Origin: Viridothelium virens
Taxonomy: Eukaryota; Ascomycota; Dothideomycetes; Trypetheliales; Trypetheliaceae
Assembly (NCBI GenBank): GCA_010094025.1
Contig: ML991815.1
Location: 186,001-250,000, forward strand
DNA length: 64,000 nucleotides
Direction of reading: 5' to 3'
The position numbers and the translations under genes are program-made. Positions within the stretch are counted from its first letter, which is position 1, and each line of letters begins with the position of its first letter. Of the stretch, positions 22,901 through 35,439 are shown piece after piece. Below the pieces are notes generated by a model. It was not told the DNA's origin. It worked only from the letters and a program-made list of their open reading frames with translations, and searched no databases.

Positions 22901-23400
22901 ATTGAAGGTCGAGATACCTGGAGATTGAGACCAGTGGTTTCCGGAGTGTCGGTTGCTTCAAATATGTTCTGCTTCCTTTCGTCACTAGGTCTTTCGTCCT
23001 CCTCCGGGCCTGGCCCTTGACTGGACAAAGAACTCTCTTCCCGACTCGCTTTTTCAGGTCCACGTTGTAATTCTTTAGACTGTGGTCCAAATCCATTTAT
23101 TTTTTTGCCCTTCGCATCAGATTCCCTTTTTCTTTCCTGAGCGGCTGACGGTTTTGAGCCGTGAGACTGATGTTGACTCTTCTCGGTCTCTGATTTTGGT
23201 AGCCCATTTGTCTGATCGACTGCTTCCTCATCTTGACCTTCCTCGCCGCCGTTTACGGTATTGACGGTGGCGTTCTCGTGTGGGACAGAGCCATGGTCAC
23301 TTTTGAGGCGCTTCCGCTCATGTCCTTCTGCGACTGATTTAGTCTTTGACGATCTCTTCCTCTTCGTCTGTTTCTTTTCAGTCTCAGCCGGAGCAGACAT
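19927..23400 (-). CDS. UTP17: WD-repeat U3 snoRNP protein Utp17/Nan1 (WDR75)
   Basis: Three exons in coding order (23400-22715, 22668-21884, 21830-19927) give 1124 residues. Utp17 is a t-UTP subcomplex member of the small-subunit processome, linking rDNA transcription to early 18S rRNA processing in the nucleolus. The N-terminus is basic (KKQTKRKRSSK) and Lys/Glu-rich for about 215 residues, longer than in yeast. WD propellers follow: YMILAHRHAVHIYS at the exon 1/2 join and WSRDGNYLISGGTETVLVLWQ at the exon 2/3 join, both strong matches across the splice. The first intron (22669-22714) starts with GC, not GT; no GT nearby gives an open frame. The promoter is shared with RPB10. Confidence 0.9.
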
Positions 23401-23496
23401 GGCAGCGGGGAGCGAAAGGCAATTGTGGTCGTGTGCTATATGAAAACCTCAGTACAAAATTTGGTATGGCCCAAGCTTGTTCGCGTAAAATTGCCC

Positions 23497-23513
23497 CGCG
23501 GGACGGTCCCGCG
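23497..23513. promoter_or_regulatory. GC-rich palindrome in the UTP17/RPB10 promoter
   Basis: CGCGGGAC-G-GTCCCGCG is a perfect 8-base inverted repeat with one central base, nearly midway between two divergent starts (23400 and 23662). A TC-repeat tract follows at 23551-23574. It may bind a dimeric factor that controls both genes. Confidence 0.4.
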
Positions 23514-23661
23514 CCCGCGCTTTGTCGCCTCTACCTATATTTTGAACTTACTCTCTCTCGCTCTCTCTCTCTTGGCTCCTACAATCTTCCAGCTTTCCCT
23601 CTGTCGACTCCAATATTGTCTTACTTGCACTATTCTTGAAGGGAGAAGTTCTTGGTCCGTC

Positions 23662-24059
23662 ATGATCATCCCAGTCCGTTGCTTCACGTGCGGCAAGGTG
23701 CGTTCCCATCTACTGCAACGCCCTCGATTCAGTTAACAAAAATTCGCAGGTGATCGCCGACTTGTACGAGCGGTTCATGGAACTGACCGCTGATCAACCT
23801 GAGACTGATGGGTAATCCGCATTTCAAGTTTGTTCTCAACTACCTTTTCTCACGATGCAAATCTGGACAGGCCTGCCATGAACGAACTCGGCCTCAAGCG
23901 CTATTGCTGTCGGCGCATGATCATGACCCACGTTGATTTAATTGAGAAACTGCTCCAGTATGCCTTTATTGACTGCTTCCTGATAGCCATTGCTTCTAAC
24001 GCTCTTTTAGCTACAACCCAGCCGAACGCGACATGAGCAAAAAAGCGATGAACCACTAA
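23662..24059 (+). CDS. RPB10: RNA polymerases I, II and III subunit RPABC5 (Rpb10)
   Basis: Four exons (23662-23697, 23750-23811, 23871-23957, 24011-24059) give 77 residues, close to the 70 of yeast. Rpb10 is a zinc-binding subunit common to all three nuclear RNA polymerases. [12 protein letters not shown] supplies the first CxxC pair, and [23 protein letters not shown] carries the adjacent second Cys pair ([12 protein letters not shown] near residue 43). All zinc ligands are present. Each of the three introns (52-59 nt) is needed to keep frame. Divergent from UTP17 across 261 bases. Confidence 0.97.
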
Positions 24060-24615
24060 GGCAGAACCTGCCTTATGAATGGACTCTACCGAACGCAGTT
24101 TGACCGCTTCATGGCCAGCTTAAATACACTGAATGTCTGCATATATGATTTGGCGTTGGCGAGTACTGGGGAGCAAGTGTGCAAAGTAGACACGATACCC
24201 ATGGGACGGCGAAGTTGAAGGCAGGCTTTGCAAAATCATTAGCATCTACGGGGCCATCATGAAGTGCATGGTCCTCTTGTAGTTTATTACTTGGCTGTCA
24301 TCCGATGTGGGTTCGAGGCAATAGAATTACTGAGGTACCGTACTTTTCGTGCCTTCGTAGATTTGCCCACCTGCATTTTTCCCCAAACTCCGATCACGTG
24401 AACTGTAGCTCCTGCCAGGTCAAAGCTCCAAAAAAATGTCAGGTATCCTGCGATTGACGGTTAATCATCCTTTCCCAACTATTATCTTTCCTCCAAACTC
24501 CCTTTGCGCTCCAGTGCTGTCCATAGCTCCGGACCACAATTTGTTTTAAGAAACCCAAGATCTTCCGTGGCTTTACCAGTCTTGTTGCGCCCGCCGAAAT
24601 CAAGTCCCGTCCACC
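24060..24615. other. Intergenic region, RPB10 to TOM6
   Basis: About 555 bases hold the RPB10 3' UTR and TOM6 promoter and leader. I see no further gene or repeat. Confidence 0.5.
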
Positions 24616-24880
24616 ATGCCTCCCAAGCGTGTCCCTATCACTACTCCAGCAGGCCGCCGCGGACCCCAAGATCAAGGCTACTTCCGCAACGTCATGAACG
24701 AAGTCTCAAATCCAGAGAACCGCGCGGTTCTTACCGCTGTGGGGATGTTTGCGGTAAGATGAACCCTGTACACTTGGGACTACTGGACCGCACCCGGAGT
24801 GGATGCTTACTTTGAGGGACATTCAGGTCAGCGTCGCGTTCCTGCATAGTAGCTGGAGCGAGATCCTTCTTCCACCGTGA
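24616..24880 (+). CDS. TOM6: Mitochondrial outer-membrane translocase subunit Tom6
   Basis: Two exons (24616-24753, 24827-24880) give 63 residues. The basic polar N-terminus (MPPKRVPITTPAGRRG) is followed by one membrane-spanning stretch that crosses the intron (TAVGMFAVSVAFLHSSWSEI) and a short LLPP end. This layout and the FLHSSW.EILLP ending fit fungal Tom6, a small tail-anchored protein that stabilises the TOM40 import pore. The start has a good CCACC context. The stop TGA overlaps a potential gtgagt donor, so a longer spliced form cannot be excluded. Confidence 0.8.
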
Positions 24881-25592
24881 GTGCTACCCCCAGCGGCGCT
24901 GCTGTCCTACCTATGCGAAACACAGGCTGAGAGAAGACTTCTAGCGTATAAGGATATTCTCAAATTGTATTTCATGCGAGGACCGACGGAAATTGTTGGG
25001 TTGGACGGACGAGATATAGGGCATTGCCCAGGAATTATTTGCCGTTGTACACATAGCTTGCATTGGGTTGGCGAATTTAGGAGAACATATACAGAAGCGC
25101 AGTATCCGAAGCCTGCAAAATGGTATCTGACGCTTTACACAATACCGGCCGAGACATTCCTCAAATCTCCTACCACAAATTCAAAAGATCAGTGTTTCGC
25201 AACTCTACACTTGTATTTAAGACGAGTTGAAATTATTGCAGGACCCATTCCAGTCCGGTATCAATTTAGTAATTCGCGATTGCTAACAAAGACTATCCAA
25301 AAAAAGAATCCGATCAATTTTTCTCAGATTGATGTCCATGATCATTCCCCAAATATTGCCATTGTAAAATCATCTTATCATAATCGAAGAGCAGCTCCGT
25401 CGTCGTTGCAATAATCCTACACACCGGGTCACCTCAACCATATTCCCCCATCAAACCGCACCATCACATTCCACTTCTTCCTCTTTCCTTCCTCCTGCCT
25501 TGATCTCGTCACTGCAATGCGACTACTGCTGCTGGCCTACCAACCCCAAAGCCCTTTAGTACGCTGCACGTATTGTAGCTTTGGGTAGATTG
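24881..25592. other. Region between TOM6 and the LEA-like gene, with an open frame
   Basis: A 534-base open frame (24881-25414, plus strand) follows TOM6 directly; its first ATG is near 24974, leaving about 146 codons. I see no domain, repeat or codon-bias support, and most likely it is TOM6 3' UTR. The rest contains a pyrimidine-rich stretch near 25480. Confidence 0.35.
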
Positions 25593-26230
25593 CTAACCTT
25601 CCTTCTTGTCACCAGTGATGCCCACAGCATCAGTGCCTTGCTTGGTGTAGCCTTGAGCTGTGTCACCGACGTCTGCGAGGAAGATTAGCTGCATCGACAC
25701 ACCTTCACATCATGCTGCACGATGGTAACTCCATTATGGTGTCCTGGATTTGGGTAGGACTTGCTGATAAGGTGGGAAACTTTTGGTAGCAAGAGAACAG
25801 AGAGGTGGTTTAATAAAATGGAAGTCAGGGAGAATGGGGATGGGCATACTCTTAGTCGTGTCGCCAACGCCCTTTGTCACGCCGCTTAGAGTATCGCCTG
25901 CGCCTTTTCCAACGCCTGAGACGGTGTCGCCCACGGTGTTTGTCACGCCGCCGACGCCCTTACCAACGGTATCAGTGACGCCACCGAGGATACCTGAGCG
26001 ATGTCATGGTTAGCCAAAAGAATAATTGGGAATCTCCCCAGTATGCTGGCGGTTCTTTATAGCAAAAAAGGCTCGCTTGAGCGAACTGGTAAGGTGCACA
26101 GTACAGCGATCGCTGAGAGGAAAGAAATAATAGATTTTGGCTATTATATCCGAATATAAGAAATAAGAGAATTGAGGGAAGAAGTCATACCGCCAATGCC
26201 CTGTTTCTGCTTGTTTTCCTCACTGGACAT
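25593..26230 (-). CDS. Glycine-rich LEA-like small protein
   Basis: Three exons in coding order (26230-26191, 25993-25850, 25672-25593) give 87 residues. After a hydrophilic start (MSSEENKQKQG) the middle exon encodes imperfect repeats of about 11 residues of the form GVTxTVGxxVxG, seen as GVTDTVGKGVGG, VTNTVGDTVSG and VTKGVGDT, and the last exon ends QGYTKQGTDAVGITGDKK. Such Gly/Thr/Val repeats occur in small fungal LEA-like or stress-induced proteins. The introns are unusually long for this window (197 and 177 nt). A role in desiccation or stress protection is inferred only from the composition. Confidence 0.65.
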
Positions 26231-28079
26231 GTCTAGATATGCTTTGATATTTGTCTAAGCTTAGAAGATAAATGTAGTAGTCGGGGTTGTTGTGTCTGGA
26301 ACTGAAAAGATAATTGAAGTGGAAGACGGATTCAAATGCCTGAAAAAAAACAATCCAGCCGAGGAAACTGCAGTCCCTTCTTATGCACTTAGTAACTTGC
26401 TTCCTGCAGCCTACGTCTCTCTGAGCTAAACCATCCTTGCATACGAAGAAGATGTACAGGCGCCAATCCCAACGTCCAACTGGCATCAAGCCACCTTGCA
26501 CCAGTCCGCACACTTAATGCATCCCTGTCTGATGTCGAGCAAGCGAGCAAAACAGCCAAGATCCGCCTCAAAACGGTGAAATCTATGGTGGTCTAGACGA
26601 TCATCTGCCCTGTGCGTGGCACCAGATCTCAGATGTGTGGCGCGGGGAGATTGATGTCATCCCTACGAACTGGACGAGCCATTCCCTACTCGGATGTAGG
26701 AGGATGCCTGCGATCGAGATGAAAGTCGCGCTTGGGGCTTCTGGACTTTAATCAAGCTGGGAAGCCCTTGAACTTAATCTTAATTACCGTCTACTGGATA
26801 GTTGTTCTGCGATCAGTCTTGTTTGTTTACTTTCAAGGTTGGCGGTCTACTGTTTTGTAACAGTGACAACGCACATTGCTGAGCTGGCCGACCTTGCCTA
26901 GAGCTCTGAGGAACAGCGGTGCACACTTTTGAAGCATCACTTTTGAAGCCTGAATCTCGGATTACAAACGTGACTTGATGGGTCGAAGTCGGAATGTGGA
27001 AATGCTCGATGTTGGCTAATAACCTTAGTCTTCGTCAACTCTAGTCCGTGGATGGATGTCACAAAAATCTACAGTCATGGCAACAACTTCAGTGAACTTG
27101 AGATCTGAATTAAAAGTTTTGTACAAAGCCCGGCTATCCATCCTTCTAACCGGTTCATGCATCCCTCTTCGTCCTTCCCCACATGGACCTCTTTCCCTCC
27201 AGCCAAGCACGCAGTAATAGTAGTAGTAGTAAAGGTAGTGAACCAAGAACCAAGGGAAAAAGAAACGTCTCCACCCTTCAGATTCTCCGCCATGCTCTTC
27301 CCCACAAGCCCGTGCTCTCCCGCCCTTCGCGATAGGAGATACGAGGGATGACAGGATTATGATGGAACAAACCCGAATGCTGCCAGACAAACAGATCAGA
27401 CCACCTGGAACCTATCACCCTCACGATCAAGCAGGTAAGGGTGTACAGAGAGAAGGCGGAATCTTGTGCAGACAAGACGATCCCGAAGGATGGAGTATGT
27501 GTTTATGAGGTCTAGGGTAAACAAGAAGGTACTCAAGTCCCCCATATACCTCCACCGCGGAAACAGAGTCGCAAAGGGAAAGGAATTCGGGAGGGAAAAA
27601 AAAAAGTATAAAAGTCAAGGTGCAAGCCCCGCATTGTCCCAGCGCCGGTCCAGTCTTTAAGGAGCAAACTCAGCGAATCAGTACAAAGCAGTCGAAGGAA
27701 AGGGAAAAAGAATGAGAAAAGCCGAAAAGTCTGATGAGGGCAACAAACTTTTGTAACACAATGCAGCTGAGGAGTGTATGTATTGTTCACCCCCAATCCC
27801 TTGGTGTAAATGCAGTACAGGTCGAAGCGATCGAGGAAGGGAAAAAAAGTCTATTTGGGCGGTGTTGTCGAGAGATCACCGAAGATGCAAGGATCCGAAG
27901 AAGGTCGACGCAAGTGGTCGAAGAAAAAGACGCTACCCAAGCGTCAATGAAGGTGGGTATATGACGCGAAACCTCCCCCAAGCCGTTTCCCCCAATGAAG
28001 TATTATTAAATCGAATCGAAGTAATTGTAGTGTACTGAAGGAGCGGGAAGCCAAGCAAGCGCGGAAGAAGAGTTACTCT
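26231..28079. other. Gene-free region, LEA-like gene to eIF4G
   Basis: About 1.85 kb lie between the start of the LEA-like gene and the stop of eIF4G, holding the former's promoter and the latter's 3' UTR. There is a short AGT/ACT trinucleotide run near 27210-27233 and several purine-rich tracts. None of the open frames here (longest 121 codons, 27025-27390 minus) looks like protein. Confidence 0.5.
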
Positions 28080-31000
28080 TCATGAATCTGCTGGCTTCTC
28101 GTCTTTCTTATCTTCAGAGGCGGGTGGCTTTGACTTAGCAGTGGGGGGAGAGTTGGCTGCTGAGGGAGCATCTTTATCTTCGGTACCTTCGTTTGGATCC
28201 ATGTCCGCGAGCGCACTGCGGTTGAAGTTAACAACGTTTATTACTGTCATCAGCCAGGAGAATTGCTTACCTGAATGCATTTACACTCTCTTGCCTGTCC
28301 TCCTTCTTGTCCTTTTGCGTCGGCGGTGTCGCAGTCCGGCTCGTGTTACCACTGCCATCTCCGCCGCCGATCTGCGGGCCTAACCCTTTCCTGCCGCTAT
28401 TGCTCCGGCTGGCGAACATGGTGCTAGGGCCGAATGTGGCCGGACCGGCCTGAGAGGCATTCCTAGAAGACCCGCCACGATTGTTGAGTTTTCGAAGCTC
28501 GTCCATTCCTAGCGTGTTCTTGCGATAATCCTCTGGTGGCTGCATCGCACCAGAAGCTGAGCGAGCGTCGCCGCGACCGAAGGCTGGACGGCCTCCTCCA
28601 CCGCCGCCGCCGCCGCCACCTCGCGCGCCCTGTCGAGCCCTCTCTAGCTCCGCCTGCTGTGCCGCAACTTGAGCCTCCTCGCGGATTTCTTGAATGGTCT
28701 TTGGCCCTTTGGAATCGTCCTTGGATTTCCACCCCTTTCTCCTGAGATCGACAGTGTCCTGAAATACTTATTAGCTTCGAGTTCAAGCGAACAGGTAGAC
28801 AAGAATGCTTGTAACGTACCAGTAGCATGAAATGCATACGACTTGGTAAGTTTTCCATCTTCATCACGGTCTCAATTCTCTCGAAATAGGTGCCCACCAG
28901 CGGCCGCGTCTGGTCGTGCTCCTCCATCGCTGCACCCACAGTCCGTAGCAACTTGACCAAACTCTCAATCGCGCTCTCATCAGGCATGCCCTGGAAGTTG
29001 AGTAGCCTCATCACACACTCGTGCATGATTCTGCCCGTCAACATCTGCAGTTTGTACAGCTCACCGATGAACTGGATCAAACCAAGACCCTTCCGCTTGG
29101 CCGCAGCTGCGATGTAGTATTCGTCAGACAACATTGCAGCTTCTTCGCTCTCGCCCTCAGGCTTGTCAGGTAGATTGACCTCCCAGCCACGTTCAAATTC
29201 TTCTTGACAACGATTGAGGAGATACTTGCGGAAAAGAGCGCCACCAGTGACAGGGCTGCCATGCTTGTCCTTGACAGTATCATCCTTAATATCCGTCGAC
29301 ATCGTCGTAAGCATGCGGTGGCAGAATCTAGCATACATGGAAGCCCAGTGAGCCTCGTCGCAAGCCTTTTCGAAGGTGAGAGCAATGACTTGACGGAGAG
29401 TGCGACCATCGTTCTCGTCTTTGGATTGAGCAGAGATCTCGAGGATTTGGTCGGAAATTTTATCGAACTTTTCTGGCGTCATCTTGTTGAGAGCAGCCTT
29501 GACCTTTCTCTGCACAACATCAGGTGGCAAGTGCCCAGAAGGATCTGTCTGGGAAGCACCGCCTCTGCCAAGGCTAGTTGGTTTCCAGCCCCCTCCAGAG
29601 GCCTCAAGAGGTTTGAGATCTTGGCCAGCAGTGAGAGGCATGGTCCTCGACATCTGCTCTTCTTCGCGTTTACTTGGCGCTTTGCCAATGCCGTCTCTCC
29701 TGCTACCACCTCTGCCACGAGAGCTGCGGTCATTAGGACGAGGAGAACCGGGTCCAGACCCCTGAGCCATAGCCTGAACGGAGTTCTGACGCACCATTCC
29801 CTGAGGTCCACCACCCATGGGGAAAACTCCCGATCCGGGCCGCTGAAATTGGCCAAGATTGCTCATTGGCGCCATAGGCTGGGATGCAAGGAAACGTTGC
29901 TCTGAAGTTGTGCCTCGAGGAAGAGTACGGCCGCCGGGTGGTGGAGCGAAAGAGCCCATAGGACCGGGGAACCCTCCAACGCCGCCAAGGTTTGATCGGC
30001 CAGAAGGCTGCCTGCTCATGCCTATAGATGGCGTACGTGCTGATTGAGGTCGAGCAGAATCCGCACTATCACTGCCGATTGTCTCCTTGACCCTCGTCTC
30101 CCAGTCCACTGAAGGCTTCTCCTTGAAGACTTCCTGGAATTGCATTAAGAATTCCTTGTCATAGTTCCTCCCTTGACGCTTGCCACCTTGATTAAGCGCA
30201 GGATTGGGCGACTTATAGCCTTCCGGATAGGTAACACTTTCGCTTTGCAATTGTAAGAAACGTGCAGACTTAAGCGACTGCATACCCGCAGTGGGCTGAG
30301 CGGGCTCCACAGGCTTGGCCGTTTCGAGTTTGAGGTTGGCGGGTCGAGGTTTGCCAACATTTTGGATCTTCGACGAAGTCGGTTGTTGAGGTGGCGGCAT
30401 AGCGACAGCATCATCCTTCTCGGAAGCAGGCGTTACAGTACCACTTTCTGGTGCAGCACTGGCGTTAGCGCCAGGACCAAAAGTAGGCTTCTTGAGAGAG
30501 GCAAAAAGCTTGGCAGCTTCCTCCTTCTGTTCGTCTGTCTCCTCTGTAGGCTTCTGCTTTTGACGCTTCTCCTCGGCTTCCTCAGCTTCACGCTCAGCAC
30601 GCTTCAAGTCCTCCTCTGCCTGCTCGGCCTCCCGCTTCTTCTTCTCCGCAGCTTCCTGGGCTTTCTTTTCATTGAACTGCCTCTCTCGCTCCTCCTCTTC
30701 TCTCTCCTTGGCTTCCATCTCAGCAATCATCCTCTCCATCTCATTATCCTCGTTGAGCTTCGCGGCTGACGCCTTAGCCTTTTCGGCTTCGGCTTCAGCT
30801 TCGGCTTTAGCTTCAGCTTCAGCTTTGGCTGCCCGCTCTGCTTCCTCCCTCTCCTTCTTAGCCAGAGCTTCTGCTTCTTCCTTCTCCTTGGCTTTGGCCT
30901 CAGCTTCTGCCTTCTCTTTGGCCTCCTGCTCCTGCCTCGCTTTGGCTTCGGCTTCCTCTTTCTCCTTTGCAGCGGCTTCTTCTTTTTCCTTGGCAGCCCG

Positions 31001-33094
31001 TTCTTCGTCTTCTTTCTTCTTCGCTTCTGCCTCCTTCTCGGCTGCAAGCCTCTGCTTGACTAGTTCTTGAAACGCCGTCTTAGTATCCGCGTCATTCTTC
31101 ACCACCTTGCTCTCAGATCTCGCATGTTGCGTATCAGAAGAGCTTGCAGATCTTGGGGGAGGCGGCGGAGTAGGCGTCGAAGAAACGACTGGTGCAGGAG
31201 AGGGCGCCTTTGCGTCTTTTTGATCTTTTTGGTCTTTTTGATCCTTGAAGTCAACCACTTCACCATTCGGATTCTTGATGACGATCCCTTTACTCTTTGC
31301 CCGGGTAAAGTTAGAGGACTGCTGTGGAGAAGCGATGCTCGGCGCCGGGGTGTGGCTTGAAGACGGTTGGCTCGCAGGCGTCATTGCAGGTGTCTGAGGC
31401 GGACCACCGACAGATGCAGGGCGTTCAGATACCTGTGAGTTAGAACGAGACATACCATTACTTGGAAATTGCCCAGGCTGCATGTAGGTTTGTGATGGGT
31501 TGTGCGGGGGGGTGTAATTCGGGCGAGGGGAGGGCGGAGCACCTGGGAACGGCATTCCCGGATGCATGTAAGGCTGGTACATGCCCCCATAGTTAGGGTC
31601 AAACTGAGGAGGCATGCCATAGTAACCCTGGGATTTCAAGTATGTCAGATATTGGTTGTAAGAAGCATCACCTGGCGAGAAGTCTGGCGAAGGAAAGGCG
31701 ACAGAATGAGAAAGATGGCGTGAATGTTGAAATTGTTGAGGGGGTTGTCGATCCTTCGACTTTGAAGCTGAAGTTGCTGCATTTGCCGAAGGAGTAGAAC
31801 TGTGTTGGGGATCTTGCTTGTCGGGCTGAGAAGGGAAACCATTCTGTTGGTTGCTGTCGCTATGGCGGTTGGGATGCTGATCAGATGGCAAAGGAAAGGG
31901 CGGGTTTACTTGTTGCTGAGGGGTCAAATGCTGGTATGGACCATAAGGTCCAGGCGGCATATGAGGGCTATTTGACATGGGACCTCGCGCCATGTGCGGT
32001 TGTGCAGACATTGGCGCTGGGCTGCCTTGTCTAGCATATGATTGAGCGTTGGAAAATTGGTTCATAGGCATCCCCTGTCCGGGATATTGGGGTGGCATGC
32101 TCGGCGGTCGTTGTCCGGACATCGACCGGTAGGGTTGTGCGGGAGAGTGTGCCATGTTGGGCGGATAACCTTGGTTGTATTGGCCACGACCACGACCTCC
32201 TGGGAAGCCTCGGTTGCTCATGTCACTGTGCGCAGACTGTGATGACTCGCGACGAAGATGAGCTGCTGTCGCACTGGGCGTATGAGGGCCTTGGCTGGCG
32301 ATTGACGCTGATCGATTCTGCCGAGAATGTTAGCAGTTCTGGTCGAGAATGAGATAGAAGGCTAAGCCATCAGCAGTACTTACGTTGGCGTCGGGTGGTT
32401 CATGGAACGAACCGAAATTCAGAGTATTCCCTTGTCCCTGGAGCCCAGAAGGAGGTCGCCCACCGCTGGCAGGCGGTTGGGGAATGGGCGAGGGTGAGTG
32501 AGCAGGTGACTGGATTCGAGGATTTGGTGGCAAAGGAGTACTGAGGTTGGAATTTTGATGGTGGAATGGCTGGGTGTGCGCCAAAGCTGGAGAACTTTGC
32601 GCAGGCAATCCACCGAAATTGAGATTATTGATATTAGAGCGGGTGGCTGGACCGACGGGGCCTCCATTTGATAACTGCCCACTTGTTCCAGAGGCACTGA
32701 TGGTGACTGAGGTTTTTCTGCTGTGGTCTCCGCCTTGGCTGTTGGGGGCTCCATTTACGATGCTGCTGCTGGCGATAGCAGGTGGCGGCCCGACTGCTGG
32801 CACAGCGGGTTCAATGGAGTTTCGCCCGTTCACAGGCGAGATGGAGTTTGATTTGCCATGCTGGGCAGGCCCGGTACCACCCACTGCCACGGGAGGATTG
32901 GGTGTGCTCGATGCGATCAAGGGCGGCGAAGGGTTCTTCTTGGTCGCGTTTGCATAGGAGCGGGCAGTGGAGGCTTGGGCTGGCCCGTCGACCAGCGGCG
33001 ATGCGGTCCCACCAGCGGACGAGGAACCGGCGCTGGCTGCTGTTGCGGCTTGGTTGATGGGGTTTTGTGTGGCGGGTGAGACGGTGCTTGTCAT
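28080..33094 (-). CDS. TIF4631: Translation initiation factor eIF4G
   Basis: Four exons in coding order (33094-32384, 32317-28820, 28758-28271, 28215-28080) give 1610 residues. eIF4G is the scaffold of cap-dependent initiation, bridging eIF4E, eIF4A and poly(A)-binding protein. The first 900 residues are low-complexity (Ser, Pro, Gln, Asn), with an RGRG patch, tandem KDQ triplets near residue 600 and a long Lys/Glu/Ala charged helix. The eIF4E-binding motif YDKEFLMQF is near residue 956. The MIF4G domain starts near residue 1172 (VQRKVKAALNKMTPEKFDKI) and ends close to the third exon, which adds a glycine run and an RNA-binding-like basic tail. No MA3 domain is seen, as in yeast. The symbol is the yeast one and is assigned by family. 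Confidence 0.93.
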
Positions 33095-35439
33095 TAGAAA
33101 AGCTGCTGGGTTGATGTAGGATGTAGGATGTAGATTCGAGGGCGGTGGTTTGAATGAGATTGTGCGCGTAAAGGGGTGTAGACTCGACGAATTTCAAATC
33201 CGAGGAGCTGGTCGGGTATCACGAAAAGGCCTGGTCGAGAAGTGGAGAGTCTCGATGAGGTCAAAGAGCAAAGGTGCTGGATGGAAATGAAGCAAGGGCG
33301 AGGGTGGAATAAATTGTCGAAGCAACGTTCGGAGGCTGACACGGCGCACTACTCACAGCGAAGGAGTGGAGGCGCGCAGCGGTCACTCAACAGTCGGTGT
33401 GTCGCTGGACGATGCGAGCCCAGGTAAGAGTCTCCCGATGAAAATGGAAGACTGTCAGAGGGAGATGCGGTGATGGCTCCCTTGATGTGATTAGGGATTT
33501 GGGTGTTGGTGTGGGAGAGAGAGGTTGAGGTCAGGGCCTTCACTACGGCAAAATAAAATCGGGTCCTGGCCGGCTCCCTTTCACGACCACGACCAAGTCC
33601 CAAGTCCACCCAGTCCCTCAAACGGCCGCCCTCATCCCTGCCTCACCACCCAAAACCCCCAGATTACACAAGTATTGGCTATCTGGCGTACCCGCTATCT
33701 AATCATTCTGGCCCATGAAGCCTGTTCTTTGAAGAGGCTGTTCAGCTGCGGTGTTGGACGACTGCTCTTCATCCACCATTGCCGGTCGCATCAAGTACCT
33801 TCTTGGCTCAGCGACACTCACCTTGGTCGCAAAGCCTCCCATGCGCCTCGACCTATTTCTGTATCTAACCAAAGCCCGGCGGAGATATGCGCATAAGAGT
33901 GCTCTAAACTCCAGTGCGCGGTGGAGAGATTTTTTTTTGTTTAGCGGACAATATTACGCACAGCAATCTGCATGATGATGACGCCGGCCTCAGAAAGGCC
34001 GGGAGCTGTTGCCTGCCTTCCGCTCTCCCGCCAGCGATGCTAGATTGGACCGTCCTTTTCTGCGCTAAGACAACGTGCCAAACCATGCTGCACCACTGAG
34101 GAATCTGATGAAGAATGAGGCGACTTCAGGGGAAGCATGTAGGATCATAAGCCGATTTTCATAGCAAGAAAAAACCTTCAGCAGTCCCAATCGCGAGCCA
34201 CGACGGTTGGTTCATGCATGCAGACACGGGTCTGCGCCTCACTTCCTCGCTCCCACAAACACCGTCAGAAGCGACGGGTGACTGCAGAGCACGCGACGCC
34301 ATTGGCCATCCCCAGGACCTTCGTAGAACAAGAGGCGGTTCACCTCGGCCGAAGAGACGAATGTTTGTGTGATATTTAATCGTACATCTGTAGGATTACT
34401 CGTAACATCTTGTTATCTTATCCATGCTTGCTTTTCCTCACCGACCAGAGAGCGAGTAGAGGACTTCCATACTCCATAAGCTGAATAGACTGCACCCACG
34501 TGAAGCAGTTGTCCACCGTTTGATGTTTCAGCGTGGGCGAATGATGAATACATGCGGCGTGAAGGCATTGGTTGTTGGTTTCACGTTGCCCGTGCTGAGA
34601 AAAGGTTATTCGCACCCCTGTGTGCACCAGCCTCCCACGCCTCTTTAGCCCGACAGCGGCTCCCCTTCTCCGGGTCTTCGAGAAACCTTCGACGCAGGTC
34701 GGTGGCGCCCGAATTCCGCTGGGCTCAAGCCACATCTCATCTCTTCACCCCTTGATCTGCTCTTTTTATTAGCCCGACTGAGAATACGAGGTGTTGGTAT
34801 CTCTGGGAGAACCGTGAGCATAGGAACATCTCGTGCGACCTCGTGGCGTGGATGCAGGGACGCTGGTCAATCTATGTTCCGCCCAACAGTAGCAGTCTCA
34901 CCTTTCCAAATGTTAAGTTACGAATTGGCTCAATCATAAGGCTTCTGGCGTACCAGAACTACTCCATGTCAACTGCGAATTTGATGTCAAGAACTGCGTT
35001 GCATATGCTACTAGCGTAAGCTACATAAAAGTGCTTGACAACAAAAAGGGTATCAGTGCCTGCCTCCCAGAAATCGTCAAATGCTTGCAGAGCCGAACCG
35101 CCTAGCAGTGATCGGAAAAGGATTGAAAGTAGTGGAGAGGTATGGCCTGCATTCCAAAAACCAGGCCCCCCCGACAAATCGGAAATGGAATTTAACTAGA
35201 GACAAGAAAGAAACGGATAAAAATACAATCAATACTTTATTCAACCCAGTCCCAACTGACCCCATTTTTCCATCCAGTGAGGTGCTGTCTTTCTATAGAC
35301 CGCATTCATGTCATCGTCGCAAAAGAAAGATAAAACGAAGTTTTTAAAAATGGCATTCTTTTGAAGTTCCGATCCAAGAATTTGATAGATGAATAACCTG
35401 TTTCCTTCTAAAAGGAATGTGCCTCCAGTATTACAAATA
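33095..35439. other. Gene-free region upstream of eIF4G
   Basis: About 2.3 kb separate the eIF4G start from the stop of the homeodomain gene. G-rich (33480-33540) and C-rich (33560-33660) patches and a run of eight T near 33932 are visible. Open frames are short and unlike proteins. A long 5' leader or a leader intron of eIF4G is possible. Confidence 0.45.

Noticed and set aside
27025-27390. 121-codon minus-strand frame downstream of eIF4G
   Set aside because: Tyr run comes from a trinucleotide repeat; no other support.
30672-31070. Ser/Ala-rich 132-codon plus-strand frame
   Set aside because: Antisense shadow of the Lys/Glu/Ala charged helix of eIF4G.
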